The position numbers and the translations under genes are program-made. This document shows positions 30,101 through 39,692 of a DNA stretch of 64,000 nucleotides, piece after piece. The notes beneath the pieces were generated by a model, which did not search any database, was not told where the DNA came from, and saw only the letters and a list, made by a program, of their open reading frames with translations. The stretch covers positions 148,368 to 212,367 of the forward strand of contig JAENYP010000005.1 in NCBI GenBank assembly GCA_016841725.1, in the 5' to 3' direction. Positions within the stretch are counted from its first letter, which is position 1; every line of letters starts with the position of its first letter. Source of the stretch: Thermincola carboxydiphila. GTDB lineage: Bacteria > Bacillota > Thermincolia > Thermincolales > UBA2595.

Positions 30101-31613
30101 AATGATCATGTTCGGCAAAGAATGACTCCGCAGGAGCCTGGCTGACCGCAATAATGATATCATCAAGGCCCAGGATAAATTCCGAACCATTGACCGGAAC
30201 AGGCCGCCTGCGGCCCGAGGCATCCGGTTCTCCCATCTCGTTACGGATGAATTTTACTGTCTCTACCTCGCTGTCGCCCAGTATCTCTACCGGTGACACG
30301 TAAAACATGAAGTTGATGCCCTCTTCCCTGGCTTCGTGGATTTCTTCGGGAAGGGCTGTCATATCTTCCTCGGCACGCCGGTACATTATGGTAACTTCTT
30401 TAGCGCCGAGCCTGAGGGCGGTCCTGGCAGCATCCATGGCCGTATTCCCCCCGCCGACAACCGCTACCCGGCGGCCAATCTTATTTCTTTCACCAAGACT
30501 GACCTCTCTGAGGAAGGCCACACCGTGGTGCACCGACTCTTTATCCTCACCGGGAATACCCAGCCTGTCGGGCTGGTGGGCCCCAATCCCGAGGAATACC
30601 GCCTTGTAGCCCTGGTCAAACAGCATATTTACGGAAAGATCTTTCCCGATAGGGGTATTTGTCCTGATTTCCACACCCTGCTTGGTTATCAGATCGATTT
30701 CAGCATCCACCAGGTGTTTCGGCAGCCTGTATTCAGGGATACCTACCCGCATCATGCCCCCAACAACGGGAAGGGCCTCAAAAACGGTAACCCCGTAGCC
30801 CCTGCGGGCCAGGTGATAGGCACATGCCAGTCCTGCCGGACCGGAACCCACAATAGCTATTTTCTCATCCCGTCCTTCGGCGGTCTCCAGGCTTACTTCA
30901 TCGAGATGGTCAAGCATATAGTGTCCCACAAAACGCTTAATCCGGCTTATCGCCACAGGCTCATCAACCTTACCCCTCTGGCACGCGGCCTCACAGGGGT
31001 GGTGGCAGACCGTGCCGCAGATAATGGGAAACGGTATTTCTTCCCTGATAAGTTCCCAGGCTTCTTTAAACTTGCCCTGGGCAGCGAGGGCTACATAACC
31101 ATGGACATTTATCCCTGAAGGACACGCATTCCGGCACGGTGAGGTCCCGGCCTTTTCAATCAGATACCTGTTGGGGACGGCCTGGGGAAACATCCGGTGA
31201 ACAGCCTTGCGTTCACTTTTCCCCTCATTAAACCGGTCAGGTACGGAAACGGGGCACACCTGTTCACAGTCTCCACATGCCGTACACTCATTTACATCCA
31301 CGTACCGGGGCGCCCCCTTAAGGTTAACCTTGAAGTTTCCGGCCTCTCCCGATACCTTGGTAACATCGGTACAGGTATGTATCTCAATATTCTGGTGATT
31401 CAGGACATCTGTCATCTTGGGCCCCAGAAGGCACATGGAACATTCATTGGTGGGAAATGTCTTGTCAAGCTGGGCCATTTTGCCTCCTATGGAGGGCTGG
31501 TTAGTAACCAGGTGAACCATATAGCCGCCATTGGCCAGGTCCAGAGAAGCCTGCATTCCGGCGATTCCGCCGCCGACCACCATAGAAGCTCCGATAACGT
31601 TTTTCTCTTTCAT
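27159..31613 (-). CDS. hdrA: HdrA-like flavoprotein with inserted GltD-like NAD(P) oxidoreductase and a second HdrA module (1484 aa)
   Basis: VVGGGIAGMQASLDLANGGY; FPTNECSMC; inserted IAIVGSGPAGLACAYHLARRGYGVTVFEALPVVGGMMRVGIPEYRLP; second GVFICRCGINIASVVDV..ALILGGGISGMTAALSLADQG; C-terminal 2[4Fe-4S]. Confidence 0.9.
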   Translation of the reverse strand: MKEKNVIGASMVVGGGIAGMQASLDLANGGYMVHLVTNQPSIGGKMAQLDKTFPTNECSMCLLGPKMTDVLNHQNIEIHTCTDVTKVSGEAGNFKVNLKGAPRYVDVNECTACGDCEQVCPVSVPDRFNEGKSERKAVHRMFPQAVPNRYLIEKAGTSPCRNACPSGINVHGYVALAAQGKFKEAWELIREEIPFPIICGTVCHHPCEAACQRGKVDEPVAISRIKRFVGHYMLDHLDEVSLETAEGRDEKIAIVGSGPAGLACAYHLARRGYGVTVFEALPVVGGMMRVGIPEYRLPKHLVDAEIDLITKQGVEIRTNTPIGKDLSVNMLFDQGYKAVFLGIGAHQPDRLGIPGEDKESVHHGVAFLREVSLGERNKIGRRVAVVGGGNTAMDAARTALRLGAKEVTIMYRRAEEDMTALPEEIHEAREEGINFMFYVSPVEILGDSEVETVKFIRNEMGEPDASGRRRPVPVNGSEFILGLDDIIIAVSQAPAESFFAEHDHSVARNKRNIRIDQVTLETNIPGVFAGGDAVTGPATLIEAAAAGKEAAESIDRYINGSDLREDRGPGERLPEAVKSPAELVNIPKKARIVPDRIGIAERKQTFQEVVLAYTSEMAMAEAGRCLNCGVCCECFQCVSACKKNAVLHEDRGSEETVAVGSVILAPGFDLYDARLRGEYGYGYYKNVITSMDFERLLSSTGPSQGHVVRPSDHTPPKKVAFIQCVGSRDCERGSEYCSSICCMYSTKEAIIAKEHDANIEPAIFYLDMRSYGKNFDKYVNSAVNSGVRYVRAMISSVKEDPETGNLSLKYMQNGELVTEEFQMVVLAIGVRPPADAEKLAGATGIRINEYGFAWTDPLDPTRSSKSGIYVAGGFQGPRDIPETVMNASAAAASAAIDMAPSRGKMVRTKKYPPERSVSGEQPRVGVFICRCGINIASVVDVPAVLEYTRSLPNVAYAEENLYTCSQDTVNLIKKTISEQSLNRVVVASCTIRTHQPLFREALRDAGLNQFLFEMANIRDQCSWVHRGFPAEATEKAKDLVRMAVRKVQTHEELHMHPVPVVPRALILGGGISGMTAALSLADQGFESYLVEREEYLGGNLRYLQTTPEGRNLQEFLKNTIARVNDNPLIHLSTNAELEELSGHQGHFTATVSQGKSGESPVRNTFRIEHGVVIVATGGRETPPDEKYAYGRNERIITVRDLEANLSNGITDPRKIKEVVFIQCASAGDEEVLKYCSRTCCTQSVKNAIRIKEENPAARVYILHRDIRTYGFYEQYYKRAREMGVCFVHYTGAGRPEVVPRQDGSLKIDVYDPDSGYVLPLTPDLVALATGIGPAAGSDALGTMLKVPRNEDGFFVETHAKLGPMDFPSAGLFLCGLAHSPKNAAESIYQAQGAVARACTILAQPHLMVGGVVAAVVKPERCAACLTCVRVCPYGVPVINRDMVAEIDPVQCHGCGTCVGECPGKALQLLHYKDDQMIEKIHGVV

Positions 31614-31633
31614 TAGATCTCACCACCCGTCTT

Positions 31634-32491
31634 TTATATCAATTCACGGCTCTTGAGAACAGGCCTGGGGTCTATGATGTGTTTCCCCAGCCAGCGGTCC
31701 TGGCCGGGGATCCCCATCGCTGTGGCAATCAACTCGGTAAAATAGACGATAGGCATCCCCGGTCCCGTCTGCCTGGTATCAACATTTGCCTGGCACAGCG
31801 GACATGCGGTGACCATGGCTTCAGCCCCGGCTTTACGGGCCTGTTTGACCAGTTCACCTGTCAGGTCGGTAACTACATCAGACCTGGCAATGGCAAAACT
31901 GCCGCCACAGCAGTCCATCTTATAGGACCAGGGCCTGACCTCGGCGCCCAGGATTTCCAGCAGCCGGTCAAGCATCTGTGGCTGCTCCGGGTCATCAAAG
32001 GCCACATCTGCAGCAGGCCTGAGCATGAGACACCCATAATACGGAACCACCTTCAGGCCATTTAAGGGCTGAACGACCCGGCTCCGCAGTTCTGCCTGTA
32101 CTTCTTCCTGTCCAAAAAACTCCAGGAGGTGCATAATCCTGAGTTTACCTTCATACCTTTTTCCCATCACTGAGGCAACCTTGCTGTTTACATCCATAGC
32201 CCCTGAAGAGCCCCGGCTGATAAATCCGTGAGTCTGGCGACAGACATTGTAACACCCGGTACAGGGCACCACCAGGTCCAGACCGGCGCCTTCAGCAAGA
32301 ATAAGGTTTCGTAACGGGAGGGCTTTTGCCAGGAACTCGCTGGTTGAATGGGCGGGAGTAGCGCCACAGCAGTTCCAGTCCGGAACTTCGGCCAGGTCTA
32401 TGTTCATTTCGCGGCACACGGCTTCAGTGGATCTGCCGTAATCAGCTGCAGTCGAGTGTAACGAACACCCCGGATAATAACCTACTTTCAC
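31634..32491 (-). CDS. hdrB: Heterodisulfide reductase subunit B (HdrB)
   Basis: Two CCG-type motifs: DWNCCGATP..PCTGCYNVC and YKMDCCGGSFA..ACPLCQAN. Confidence 0.9.
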   Translation of the reverse strand: MKVGYYPGCSLHSTAADYGRSTEAVCREMNIDLAEVPDWNCCGATPAHSTSEFLAKALPLRNLILAEGAGLDLVVPCTGCYNVCRQTHGFISRGSSGAMDVNSKVASVMGKRYEGKLRIMHLLEFFGQEEVQAELRSRVVQPLNGLKVVPYYGCLMLRPAADVAFDDPEQPQMLDRLLEILGAEVRPWSYKMDCCGGSFAIARSDVVTDLTGELVKQARKAGAEAMVTACPLCQANVDTRQTGPGMPIVYFTELIATAMGIPGQDRWLGKHIIDPRPVLKSRELI

Positions 32492-33057
32492 TTGACCTCC
32501 CCACCTTTCCTGAAAATGGCCTTAACCTGGTCCATGTTTTTGACTCTTTGGGGCAGAAACTTCAGCTTGCCCCGCTTCAGCATCTCGATACCAAGGCCCA
32601 TATCCTCCGTATAGGTGCCGGTCCTGATTTTGTAAAGGCCAATCATTCCCAGGTCATAGAGTCTGCCGGTCATTTTAACTGAATCCATAAATGAGCGGTA
32701 AAAAGCAGGAATCCGTTTCTCCCCGGGCAGCCTGCCCTCTTTGAGCACCATGGCCTTAAGAACATCAATTACTGCCGAGGTGTCTATCCCATTGGGGCAG
32801 CGTGCCTGGCAAGTCTTGCAGGATAAACAGAGCCAGAGGCGATTGCTGTTGAGGACCTTTTCGGCATCTCCCAGCTGGACCATCCTGATCAGGGCGCTGG
32901 TGCTTAGGTCTGCCACGGTTCCCACCGGACATCCGGAAGAACACTTCTTACACTGGTAACAACGGCTGACCGGTTGTTGACTTTCTTTTTCAATAAGCCT
33001 CAGGAAATCCCCTGAAGGCTGAAATACTGTGCTTTCGGCCAAATTGCTGCCTTCCAT
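32488..33057 (-). CDS. hdrC: Heterodisulfide reductase subunit C (HdrC)
   Basis: RCYQCKKCSSGCPVG..LCLSCKTCQARCPNGIDTSAVIDVL; overlaps hdrB. Confidence 0.9.
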   Translation of the reverse strand: MEGSNLAESTVFQPSGDFLRLIEKESQQPVSRCYQCKKCSSGCPVGTVADLSTSALIRMVQLGDAEKVLNSNRLWLCLSCKTCQARCPNGIDTSAVIDVLKAMVLKEGRLPGEKRIPAFYRSFMDSVKMTGRLYDLGMIGLYKIRTGTYTEDMGLGIEMLKRGKLKFLPQRVKNMDQVKAIFRKGGEVK

Positions 33058-33482
33058 GTTGGCCCTCCTCTCTTTTCCCTTTTGCCATATAGTTAATGCA
33101 AATACCTTGCCAAAAAGATAATTATCTTACCGATATTCCCAGAATACTTCTGCCAGGGTAATATTTACATGTTGTGGTATCTGAATTAGTGGATTTCTAT
33201 TAAAAAAGCTAAATTTAACCGTAAATTTTTTTCAACGGTCAATACTGCAGCTGTCCCATACTGTTTCACGCTGTATCACAAACGTCCGGGCTTGTGTCAA
33301 TGTTGTATCACATATGTCTCACTTTTGTTTCACTGTGTCAGGTGTCTCAAAGGGTCTGATTAAATCAAAAAACACCGGCCTGTTAAAACCAGTGTTTTTG
33401 GTCAGATATCTTTTTTTCCTGCGGGTATTTCTGTCATATGATCCCCCCTTAGTCCCGGCAGGGGCCTGGTTATTTTGGGATA

Positions 33483-33764
33483 TCATCCCACTGCAGCGTC
33501 ACATATCGGGCACGTTGCCTCCCATTCTTCCCAGCAGGTGATACACATGATCATACCACAATCACACGTTCTGGTCTCAGCAGCCGGAGTCTTTTCCTTG
33601 CAGGTCCGGCACCAGAAATGGGTAGTGGCAAATTCCGTATAACTGCGCCCGGATCCCGTAACTACCACTGTCTTTTTAACCAGTTTAAGGTTTTTCTTTT
33701 GCTCCTCTAAAGGCTCAAAATGTGCAGGGTCATCGATTAAATAAGTATCTCTCAGTACACACAT
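33483..33764 (-). CDS. Small zinc-ribbon protein (paralog of 24648..24965)
   Basis: FWCRTCKEKTPAAETRTCDCGMIMCITCWEEWEATCPICD. Confidence 0.65.
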   Translation of the reverse strand: MCVLRDTYLIDDPAHFEPLEEQKKNLKLVKKTVVVTGSGRSYTEFATTHFWCRTCKEKTPAAETRTCDCGMIMCITCWEEWEATCPICDAAVG

Positions 33765-33868
33765 GTTAAATCCCCCTTTTTTTGGTTTTTATTTTTGTTT
33801 TTTCCATTTGCCCTTTTATACATGCAAAAACAATGCCAGATTAAAAACGAGGGGGACAGGCTGTACCT

Positions 33869-35635
33869 CTACACATCAAACAATTCACTCCACCGCTCAG
33901 AAACCTTCCTGACAATATCTTCCCGGGGAATAAGTTCTGCGGGATACTGGGGTTTCATCCGGGCATCAATTATAACAGGTCCCTCATACCTGATTTTGTT
34001 GTTTCTCACCTTATAATCAGCATATATATCCCATGCCGGGTCAAAACGGGTAAAGACTGTCCACAGGAACCCGGTCTGATCCATAATTCCGGCGGCATCG
34101 TCAACCAGGACCACAAGGGGCCACTCTTCCAGCCGGGTGCGGGAATTTTTCACCAACTCTTCCGCCAGGCCCGGTGCATCTTCAAAAGACCTGCCTGATA
34201 TCATCAGGCATCCCCTGCAGTATGGCCTGACCACATCGATGCCCTGAAGCTGTCCCCCGGTATATTCCCCGGGAATTTCCCGCACCGGTTCACCCAGGCC
34301 CAGCATAATGGCCTTGCTTCCCCGGTTAAAACGGCGCCCCGTATAATCAAGAGTATCCATGGCCGTGTCATCAATTATAATCAGGTCACGAGCCGGGTTA
34401 AAACGTCTCAGGATATTTTCCAGCAGGCTGGGGAAATCTTTAAGGTCGAGTACCACATCGGTTACCATGAGGAATTTGGTCAGGGTCAGCTGGCCTTCAC
34501 CAAGTATCCTGAAGGCATGACCCAGCGCTTCCCGGAAATAACTCTCCCTGACAACAGCAGCCGCCAGGGAATGAACCCCGGCCTCGCCATAGGCCCAGAG
34601 GGATTTTACCCCTGGCATCAGGACAGGAAACATGGGTGCCAGCAGGTCCTGCATCCATTCTGCGATATAATAATCCTCCTGCCGCGGTTTCCCCACCACT
34701 GTGGCCGGGTAAATGGCATCCCGGCGGTGATAGACCTGTTTGACATTAAATACCGGAAAATCGTGGGTCAATGAATAATAACCGTAATGGTCCCCAAAAG
34801 GCCCTTCCGGTTTCCGTTCATGGGGAGGAACCTCCCCACAGATGGCAAACTCGGCCTCGGCTATCAATCTATGGGCATGTCCCTCCACTTCAGCCATATC
34901 CATTTTTTCTCCCATCAGGAAGGAAGTATAAATCAGCTCCGGCAGGGGTTCGGGCAGGGCCGTAATAGCCGCTATGATCAAGGCCGGAGGTCCTCCCAGG
35001 AACAGGGTTACCGGAAGCGGCCGGTTCAGCTTTTCCGCTTCATGGTAATGGAACCCGCCTCCCTTATGTATCTGCCAGTGCATCCCGGTCTGGTTTTTGG
35101 AAAATATCTGAATCCGGTACATTCCCAGATTATGTTCCCCGTGTTGAGGGTGTTCGGTATAGACCAGAGGCAGGGTAACAAAGGGGCCCCCATCGTCCTG
35201 CCAGCTTGTGAGTACCGGAAGTTCCCCAAGGTTTACTTCGGCCTGCTTCTCCTGCAGAACCGGAGCCTTATCGCGGCTAACCCGGTTAAGGCCGCTCTTG
35301 GCAATACTTAAAAGCCAGTCACGTTCCCCCCAGAGGTTTTTCAGCTTCGGGGGCAGCAGCCTGTCCATTGCCCCTGATACCTTTTTCAGGATTTCCTGCG
35401 GCTTTGGCCCCATGGCCAGTTCCACTCTATGGCGGGTACCGAAAAGATTAGTAACAACAGGGAACCTGCTGCCCCTGACATTTGTAAACAGCAATGCCGG
35501 GCCTTCCTCCTCTATGACCCTGCGGTGAATCTCTGCAAGCTCCAGATGTGGGTCAACCTCGGCATTTACTTCAATAATTTGTTTTTCCCTTTTAAGTGTT
35601 TCCAGAAAACTCCTCAGATTATTGTGCATTATCAT
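33869..35635 (-). CDS. UbiD family decarboxylase
   Basis: LRSFLETLKREKQIIEVNAEVDPHLELAEIHRRV; GGPPALIIAA; KPEGPFGDHYGYYS. Confidence 0.85.
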   Translation of the reverse strand: MIMHNNLRSFLETLKREKQIIEVNAEVDPHLELAEIHRRVIEEEGPALLFTNVRGSRFPVVTNLFGTRHRVELAMGPKPQEILKKVSGAMDRLLPPKLKNLWGERDWLLSIAKSGLNRVSRDKAPVLQEKQAEVNLGELPVLTSWQDDGGPFVTLPLVYTEHPQHGEHNLGMYRIQIFSKNQTGMHWQIHKGGGFHYHEAEKLNRPLPVTLFLGGPPALIIAAITALPEPLPELIYTSFLMGEKMDMAEVEGHAHRLIAEAEFAICGEVPPHERKPEGPFGDHYGYYSLTHDFPVFNVKQVYHRRDAIYPATVVGKPRQEDYYIAEWMQDLLAPMFPVLMPGVKSLWAYGEAGVHSLAAAVVRESYFREALGHAFRILGEGQLTLTKFLMVTDVVLDLKDFPSLLENILRRFNPARDLIIIDDTAMDTLDYTGRRFNRGSKAIMLGLGEPVREIPGEYTGGQLQGIDVVRPYCRGCLMISGRSFEDAPGLAEELVKNSRTRLEEWPLVVLVDDAAGIMDQTGFLWTVFTRFDPAWDIYADYKVRNNKIRYEGPVIIDARMKPQYPAELIPREDIVRKVSERWSELFDV

Positions 35636-36053
35636 TCTCCTCATCAGCAGTCGGGCCGTCCTGTGCTTCGGAAAGTTCGCCGATTTGTTCCATCAGCAAT
35701 CTGGAAGCAGCCAGGCTGTTTTCCACCAGTGTCCGGAGCTCCCTTTCCTCAGCCCTGTCAATATGAATCCCGGCAGTAACAGCCACTGTCCTGCCGGTTT
35801 CCCTGGAAATCATCTCAGCAACCGGCACAGCAACTTCGGTGTCTTTATGCCCCGGTACCGGCAGCACCCAGGTATCACAGGAGAACTTCTCACCACCAAG
35901 GCTCCTGCGGGGCACACTTAAAGCAACCCCGCCGATGTGAGGCTTTTCACCCCCGGTAATTGTAATCGAAATACCGTCACCGGTAACCACTGACAATATT
36001 TCAATCCTGTACCTTCCTTCCCCGTACGTCACTTTAACTTCCTCAGGATACAT
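35619..36053 (-). CDS. LpdD-like accessory protein of UbiD-type decarboxylase
   Basis: SITITGGEKPHIGGVALSVPR; overlaps the UbiD gene start. Confidence 0.55.
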   Translation of the reverse strand: MYPEEVKVTYGEGRYRIEILSVVTGDGISITITGGEKPHIGGVALSVPRRSLGGEKFSCDTWVLPVPGHKDTEVAVPVAEMISRETGRTVAVTAGIHIDRAEERELRTLVENSLAASRLLMEQIGELSEAQDGPTADEENDNAQ

Positions 36054-36237
36054 ATAATCACCCCAGCCTTCCATATATATGTGATTATTCCCCGGAAAGA
36101 TTCTACAAATTTATTATTATCCCTGCAAAAATTTATTATCTAAAGTATTTTTTGAATTTCCCGATAAGAAAAATATACCAATTAGTAATCCGCAAAATGG
36201 AATTAGCGGAAAGGTAAACTCAGGGAGGAGTAATGTT

Positions 36238-37323
36238 ATGAAAATTGCCAACAGCAGTATCGCCATGTTCAGCAGCCGCACTTACAGTGAAACATATGAA
36301 CGAAGTGAGAGCCTGAGGGTCTGGGTCGGCAGCCGGAGTCCCCGCAGCCCTCAATCCTTAATGGGAGCAAGAAATGCCTCTGCCCAGGCAGCGCTCCCCT
36401 CCGCTCCGGATACTGTGGACATCTCGGCTCAGGCAAAAGCGGCGGGGTCCGTAGAAGGCAGCGGCAGCCCCGAAGACCTGCTGTCTGAAGAAGATAAACT
36501 CAAGGTCTCACTTATCGAAAAACTAATTGAAATGATGACAGGTAAAAAAATAAAAATAAAGGTGCCCTGTCTTTCAGGGGAATGTCAGGACCAAAACAGC
36601 GCCGGCCCACAAAATCCAGCTCCCCGTGCTGAGCAGTCCCCTGCAGGGACTCAGGGCTGGGGGATGGTATATGAATCCCATGAAAAGTACCAGGAAACAG
36701 AGGCAACATCATTTTCAGCTGCCGGAGTGATAAATACCACAGACGGCAGGGAAATAGCTTTCTCGGTTGATTTAGCTATGAGCAGGTCCTTTATGCAGGA
36801 ACAAAATATCAGTATCCGTGCCGGTGATGCCGAAAAAATTGACCCCCTGATAATTAATTTCAGCGGGACAGCTGCGGAGCTGACCAATACAAAGTTTAGT
36901 TTTGACCTGGATGCAGACGGCACTGATGATCAGGTTTCCTTTGTGAGGTCCGGGAGCGGCTTCCTGGCGCTTGACCGCAATAATGACGGTATCATCAACA
37001 ATGGCCGGGAACTCTTCGGACCCGAAACCGGTAACGGTTTTCTGGAATTGGCCGCTTATGATGAGGATGGCAGCGGGTGGATAGATGAGAATGACTCTGT
37101 TTTTGAGAAACTCCGCATCTGGACCAAGGATACGGCAGGAAAGGATACCCTGTTTGCTCTGGGTGAAAAAGGCATTGGCGCTCTGTATCTCGGTAACATT
37201 GAAACCCTTTTTGCCGTAAAAAACCAAAGTAATGAAACACTGGGCCAGGTCAGCAGGACAGGGTTGTTTGTAAAAGAAAACAGCACCGTGGGAACTGTCC
37301 AGCAGGTTGATTTAACTGTATAG
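36238..37323 (+). CDS. EF-hand/dockerin-like Ca2+-binding protein of unknown function
   Basis: DLDADGTDDQ, DRNNDGIINNGRELFGPETGNGF, DEDGSGWIDEND motifs. Confidence 0.6.
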   Translation: MKIANSSIAMFSSRTYSETYERSESLRVWVGSRSPRSPQSLMGARNASAQAALPSAPDTVDISAQAKAAGSVEGSGSPEDLLSEEDKLKVSLIEKLIEMMTGKKIKIKVPCLSGECQDQNSAGPQNPAPRAEQSPAGTQGWGMVYESHEKYQETEATSFSAAGVINTTDGREIAFSVDLAMSRSFMQEQNISIRAGDAEKIDPLIINFSGTAAELTNTKFSFDLDADGTDDQVSFVRSGSGFLALDRNNDGIINNGRELFGPETGNGFLELAAYDEDGSGWIDENDSVFEKLRIWTKDTAGKDTLFALGEKGIGALYLGNIETLFAVKNQSNETLGQVSRTGLFVKENSTVGTVQQVDLTV

Positions 37324-37329
37324 TATGCT

Positions 37330-39420
37330 CTAATCATCAATCCGGAAGCGCTCATTGGCCACTTCTATGAAAGGCCGTGACCGGTGCATTCCGGATGATA
37401 CGAACTCCCCTTCAACCACCTTAATACTATATTTATCCATCTTCCGGTAAAGAGTACTTCTTGATATTTTCAGGTCCTTGGCAGCATTTGTCAGATTGCC
37501 GTCATTGTTTTTGATGGCCTCGAGGATATCGGTTCTGCCGGCCTTCCTGCCGCTTTTTCTGACCACAACATCACTATTGGCCTTTGTTTCAGCCTGTTCC
37601 GCTTCTTGTGCGGCGCTGACCAGATGAATCCGGGTATCTGACAGCACTTCATCAGGCAGGCAGTCAGGGGTGATATTTTCCCCTGAAGCGATATGAACAG
37701 CACGCTCAATTACGTTCTCCAACTGCCTGATGTTCCCGGGCCAATGATACCTTTGGAGATAATCAAGGGTTTCCGGAGGGATTACCACGGCATTTTTGCC
37801 CAGCCTGGCATTAACCTTTTCCACAAAAAAACCGGTCAGGGGAAGGATATCATCCTTGCGGTTCCTCAGGGAAACCATGTTAATTGTAAGCACATTCAGC
37901 CTGTAAAACAGGTCTGACCTAAAGGCCCCTTTCTCCACTTGACGCTGCAGGTCTTTATTAGTAGCAGCAATCACCCTGACATCAACCGGGATAACCTGGT
38001 CTCCGCCGATTCTTACCACAGCCTTTTCCTGTAAAACCCGGAGCAGGTTAGCCTGAAGTTCAAGGGGCATTTCCCCGATTTCGTCAAGGAACAGTGTCCC
38101 CCCGTCAGCCAGTTCGAATTTGCCCGGGCTACCGCCCCGTTTTGCGCCGGTAAATGCCCCCTCGTTATATCCGAACAGTTCGCTCCCTATCAACTCACGG
38201 GGCAGGGCAGCACAGTTTATGGCAACAAACGGCCCTTTCGCTCTGGAGGTGGCATTATGGATGGCCTGGGCAAAGACCTCCTTGCCGGTCCCGCTTTCAC
38301 CCAAAAGCATCACATTAGAAGAGCTTCCGGCAGCCGTCCGGGCCATCTCCACTGTCTTCAGGTAAGCGGCATTCCTCCCTATTAGGTCATCAAAGGTAAA
38401 TCTGGCCCTGGCCCCTGCCATACGTGTTACCAGCTGCTTAACTGCCCGGATTTCCCTGACAATCGTAACAACTCCGACAATTTTTTGCTGGGGATTCCGG
38501 ATTGGGCGGCAGGTCATGGTACAGTGTACCTTGCCCCTCTTGGTATCTGCCTGGAACTCTTCATCGGTGCAGATATCTCCTTTCTGCAGAGCCTTTAAAA
38601 TGGGGTTGTGATATCCCAAAAGTTCATTAATCGAAGAATGAATTACCGAATCCGGGTTGATTTTTAACAAAGCTGCAGCAGCCTTATTTATTTTGGTCAC
38701 CCGTGCTTTTTCATCAACAGCTATCAGCCCATCGGAAATTGATTCCACGATAGCATTCTGATAGCGATTGACAACCAGCAGGTTTTCCAGGACTTTATTC
38801 ACCTTTAATTGACCTTCAATAGAATCAATAGCGGCAACAACCATCCCGAGGGTATGTGAATGGACTTTCTCAAAAGTACCGGTCATACTCAGCGCCCCCG
38901 CCAACTGCCCGGAATGCCCGTAAATGGGACCGGAAGAACAGGTCCAGGGGTGAAGGGCCTTGATGTAGTGCTCAGTTGCAAAAACCTGTATAGGGCGTCC
39001 CTGCTTGAGGGCTAACCCTGTTGCATTTGTGCCGGATACTGCTTCATTGAGGCTTGCTCCGGCCACCAGACGGTTCCGGGATGCAAGGGCTACAGTCTCC
39101 CGGTCGCCAAGGCTCTGCAGGATTATGCCATCACGGTCAGTCAGGGCCACAATAAATCCGGAACCTTCAACAAAGGAGAACAGGTTCTTCATGATTGGGA
39201 AAGATATTTCAAGCAGCTCCCGGTTCGCTTCGCGGCGCTGTTCCAACTCAGCTGCCTCAGCCAAAAAGGGTATGGTTTCAAGACAGTTATCAATACCCAT
39301 GCTCCGGCTGCGGCGCCACGAATCTTCAATTTCCCGGCGGACCCAGTTTTTGTTCACATGTCCCTGTTCCACAAATTCTGTCCAGGCTTTCAGCATTTGT
39401 TCTTTCCTGTCATGGACCGG
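37330..39420 (-). CDS. Sigma54-dependent Fis-family regulator (GAF-PAS-AAA+-HTH, AcoR-like)
   Basis: [37 protein letters not shown]-terminal Fis-like HTH. Confidence 0.9.
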   Translation of the reverse strand, partial: PVHDRKEQMLKAWTEFVEQGHVNKNWVRREIEDSWRRSRSMGIDNCLETIPFLAEAAELEQRREANRELLEISFPIMKNLFSFVEGSGFIVALTDRDGIILQSLGDRETVALASRNRLVAGASLNEAVSGTNATGLALKQGRPIQVFATEHYIKALHPWTCSSGPIYGHSGQLAGALSMTGTFEKVHSHTLGMVVAAIDSIEGQLKVNKVLENLLVVNRYQNAIVESISDGLIAVDEKARVTKINKAAAALLKINPDSVIHSSINELLGYHNPILKALQKGDICTDEEFQADTKRGKVHCTMTCRPIRNPQQKIVGVVTIVREIRAVKQLVTRMAGARARFTFDDLIGRNAAYLKTVEMARTAAGSSSNVMLLGESGTGKEVFAQAIHNATSRAKGPFVAINCAALPRELIGSELFGYNEGAFTGAKRGGSPGKFELADGGTLFLDEIGEMPLELQANLLRVLQEKAVVRIGGDQVIPVDVRVIAATNKDLQRQVEKGAFRSDLFYRLNVLTINMVSLRNRKDDILPLTGFFVEKVNARLGKNAVVIPPETLDYLQRYHWPGNIRQLENVIERAVHIASGENITPDCLPDEVLSDTRIHLVSAAQEAEQAETKANSDVVVRKSGRKAGRTDILEAIKNNDGNLTNAAKDLKISRSTLYRKMDKYSIKVVEGEFVSSGMHRSRPFIEVANERFRIDD

Positions 39421-39692
39421 CATTCCCTTCACTCCTTTCCTTTAATAATATCTGAAACTGTTTGCTATTTGTAATCACAAACAACAAGACCGGCCATAGA
39501 TGACCGGTCTGTGAAATACCCTGTTTGTAATGTTTTCCTGCCCTCAAATAACATAAAAACCTCCTACTTTCCGGTTGGGTTTGAGGTATCAAGGAATCTT
39601 TACTTTCATTATATCCTATCATGCATTTTTTGTAAACTAAAACCGGGCCCACCGGGAACCTGTCAGACCTGAATCACCCCATAGGCAGCCGG

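Noticed and set aside
27159-31613. HdrA as a selenoprotein or split gene
   Set aside because: The ORF is continuous with Cys in all expected motifs (FPTNECSMC); no in-frame TGA.
27422-31616. Plus-strand ORFs antisense to hdrA (e.g. 30336..31118, 31197..31616)
   Set aside because: Shadow ORFs opposite a well-conserved coding gene; no family features.
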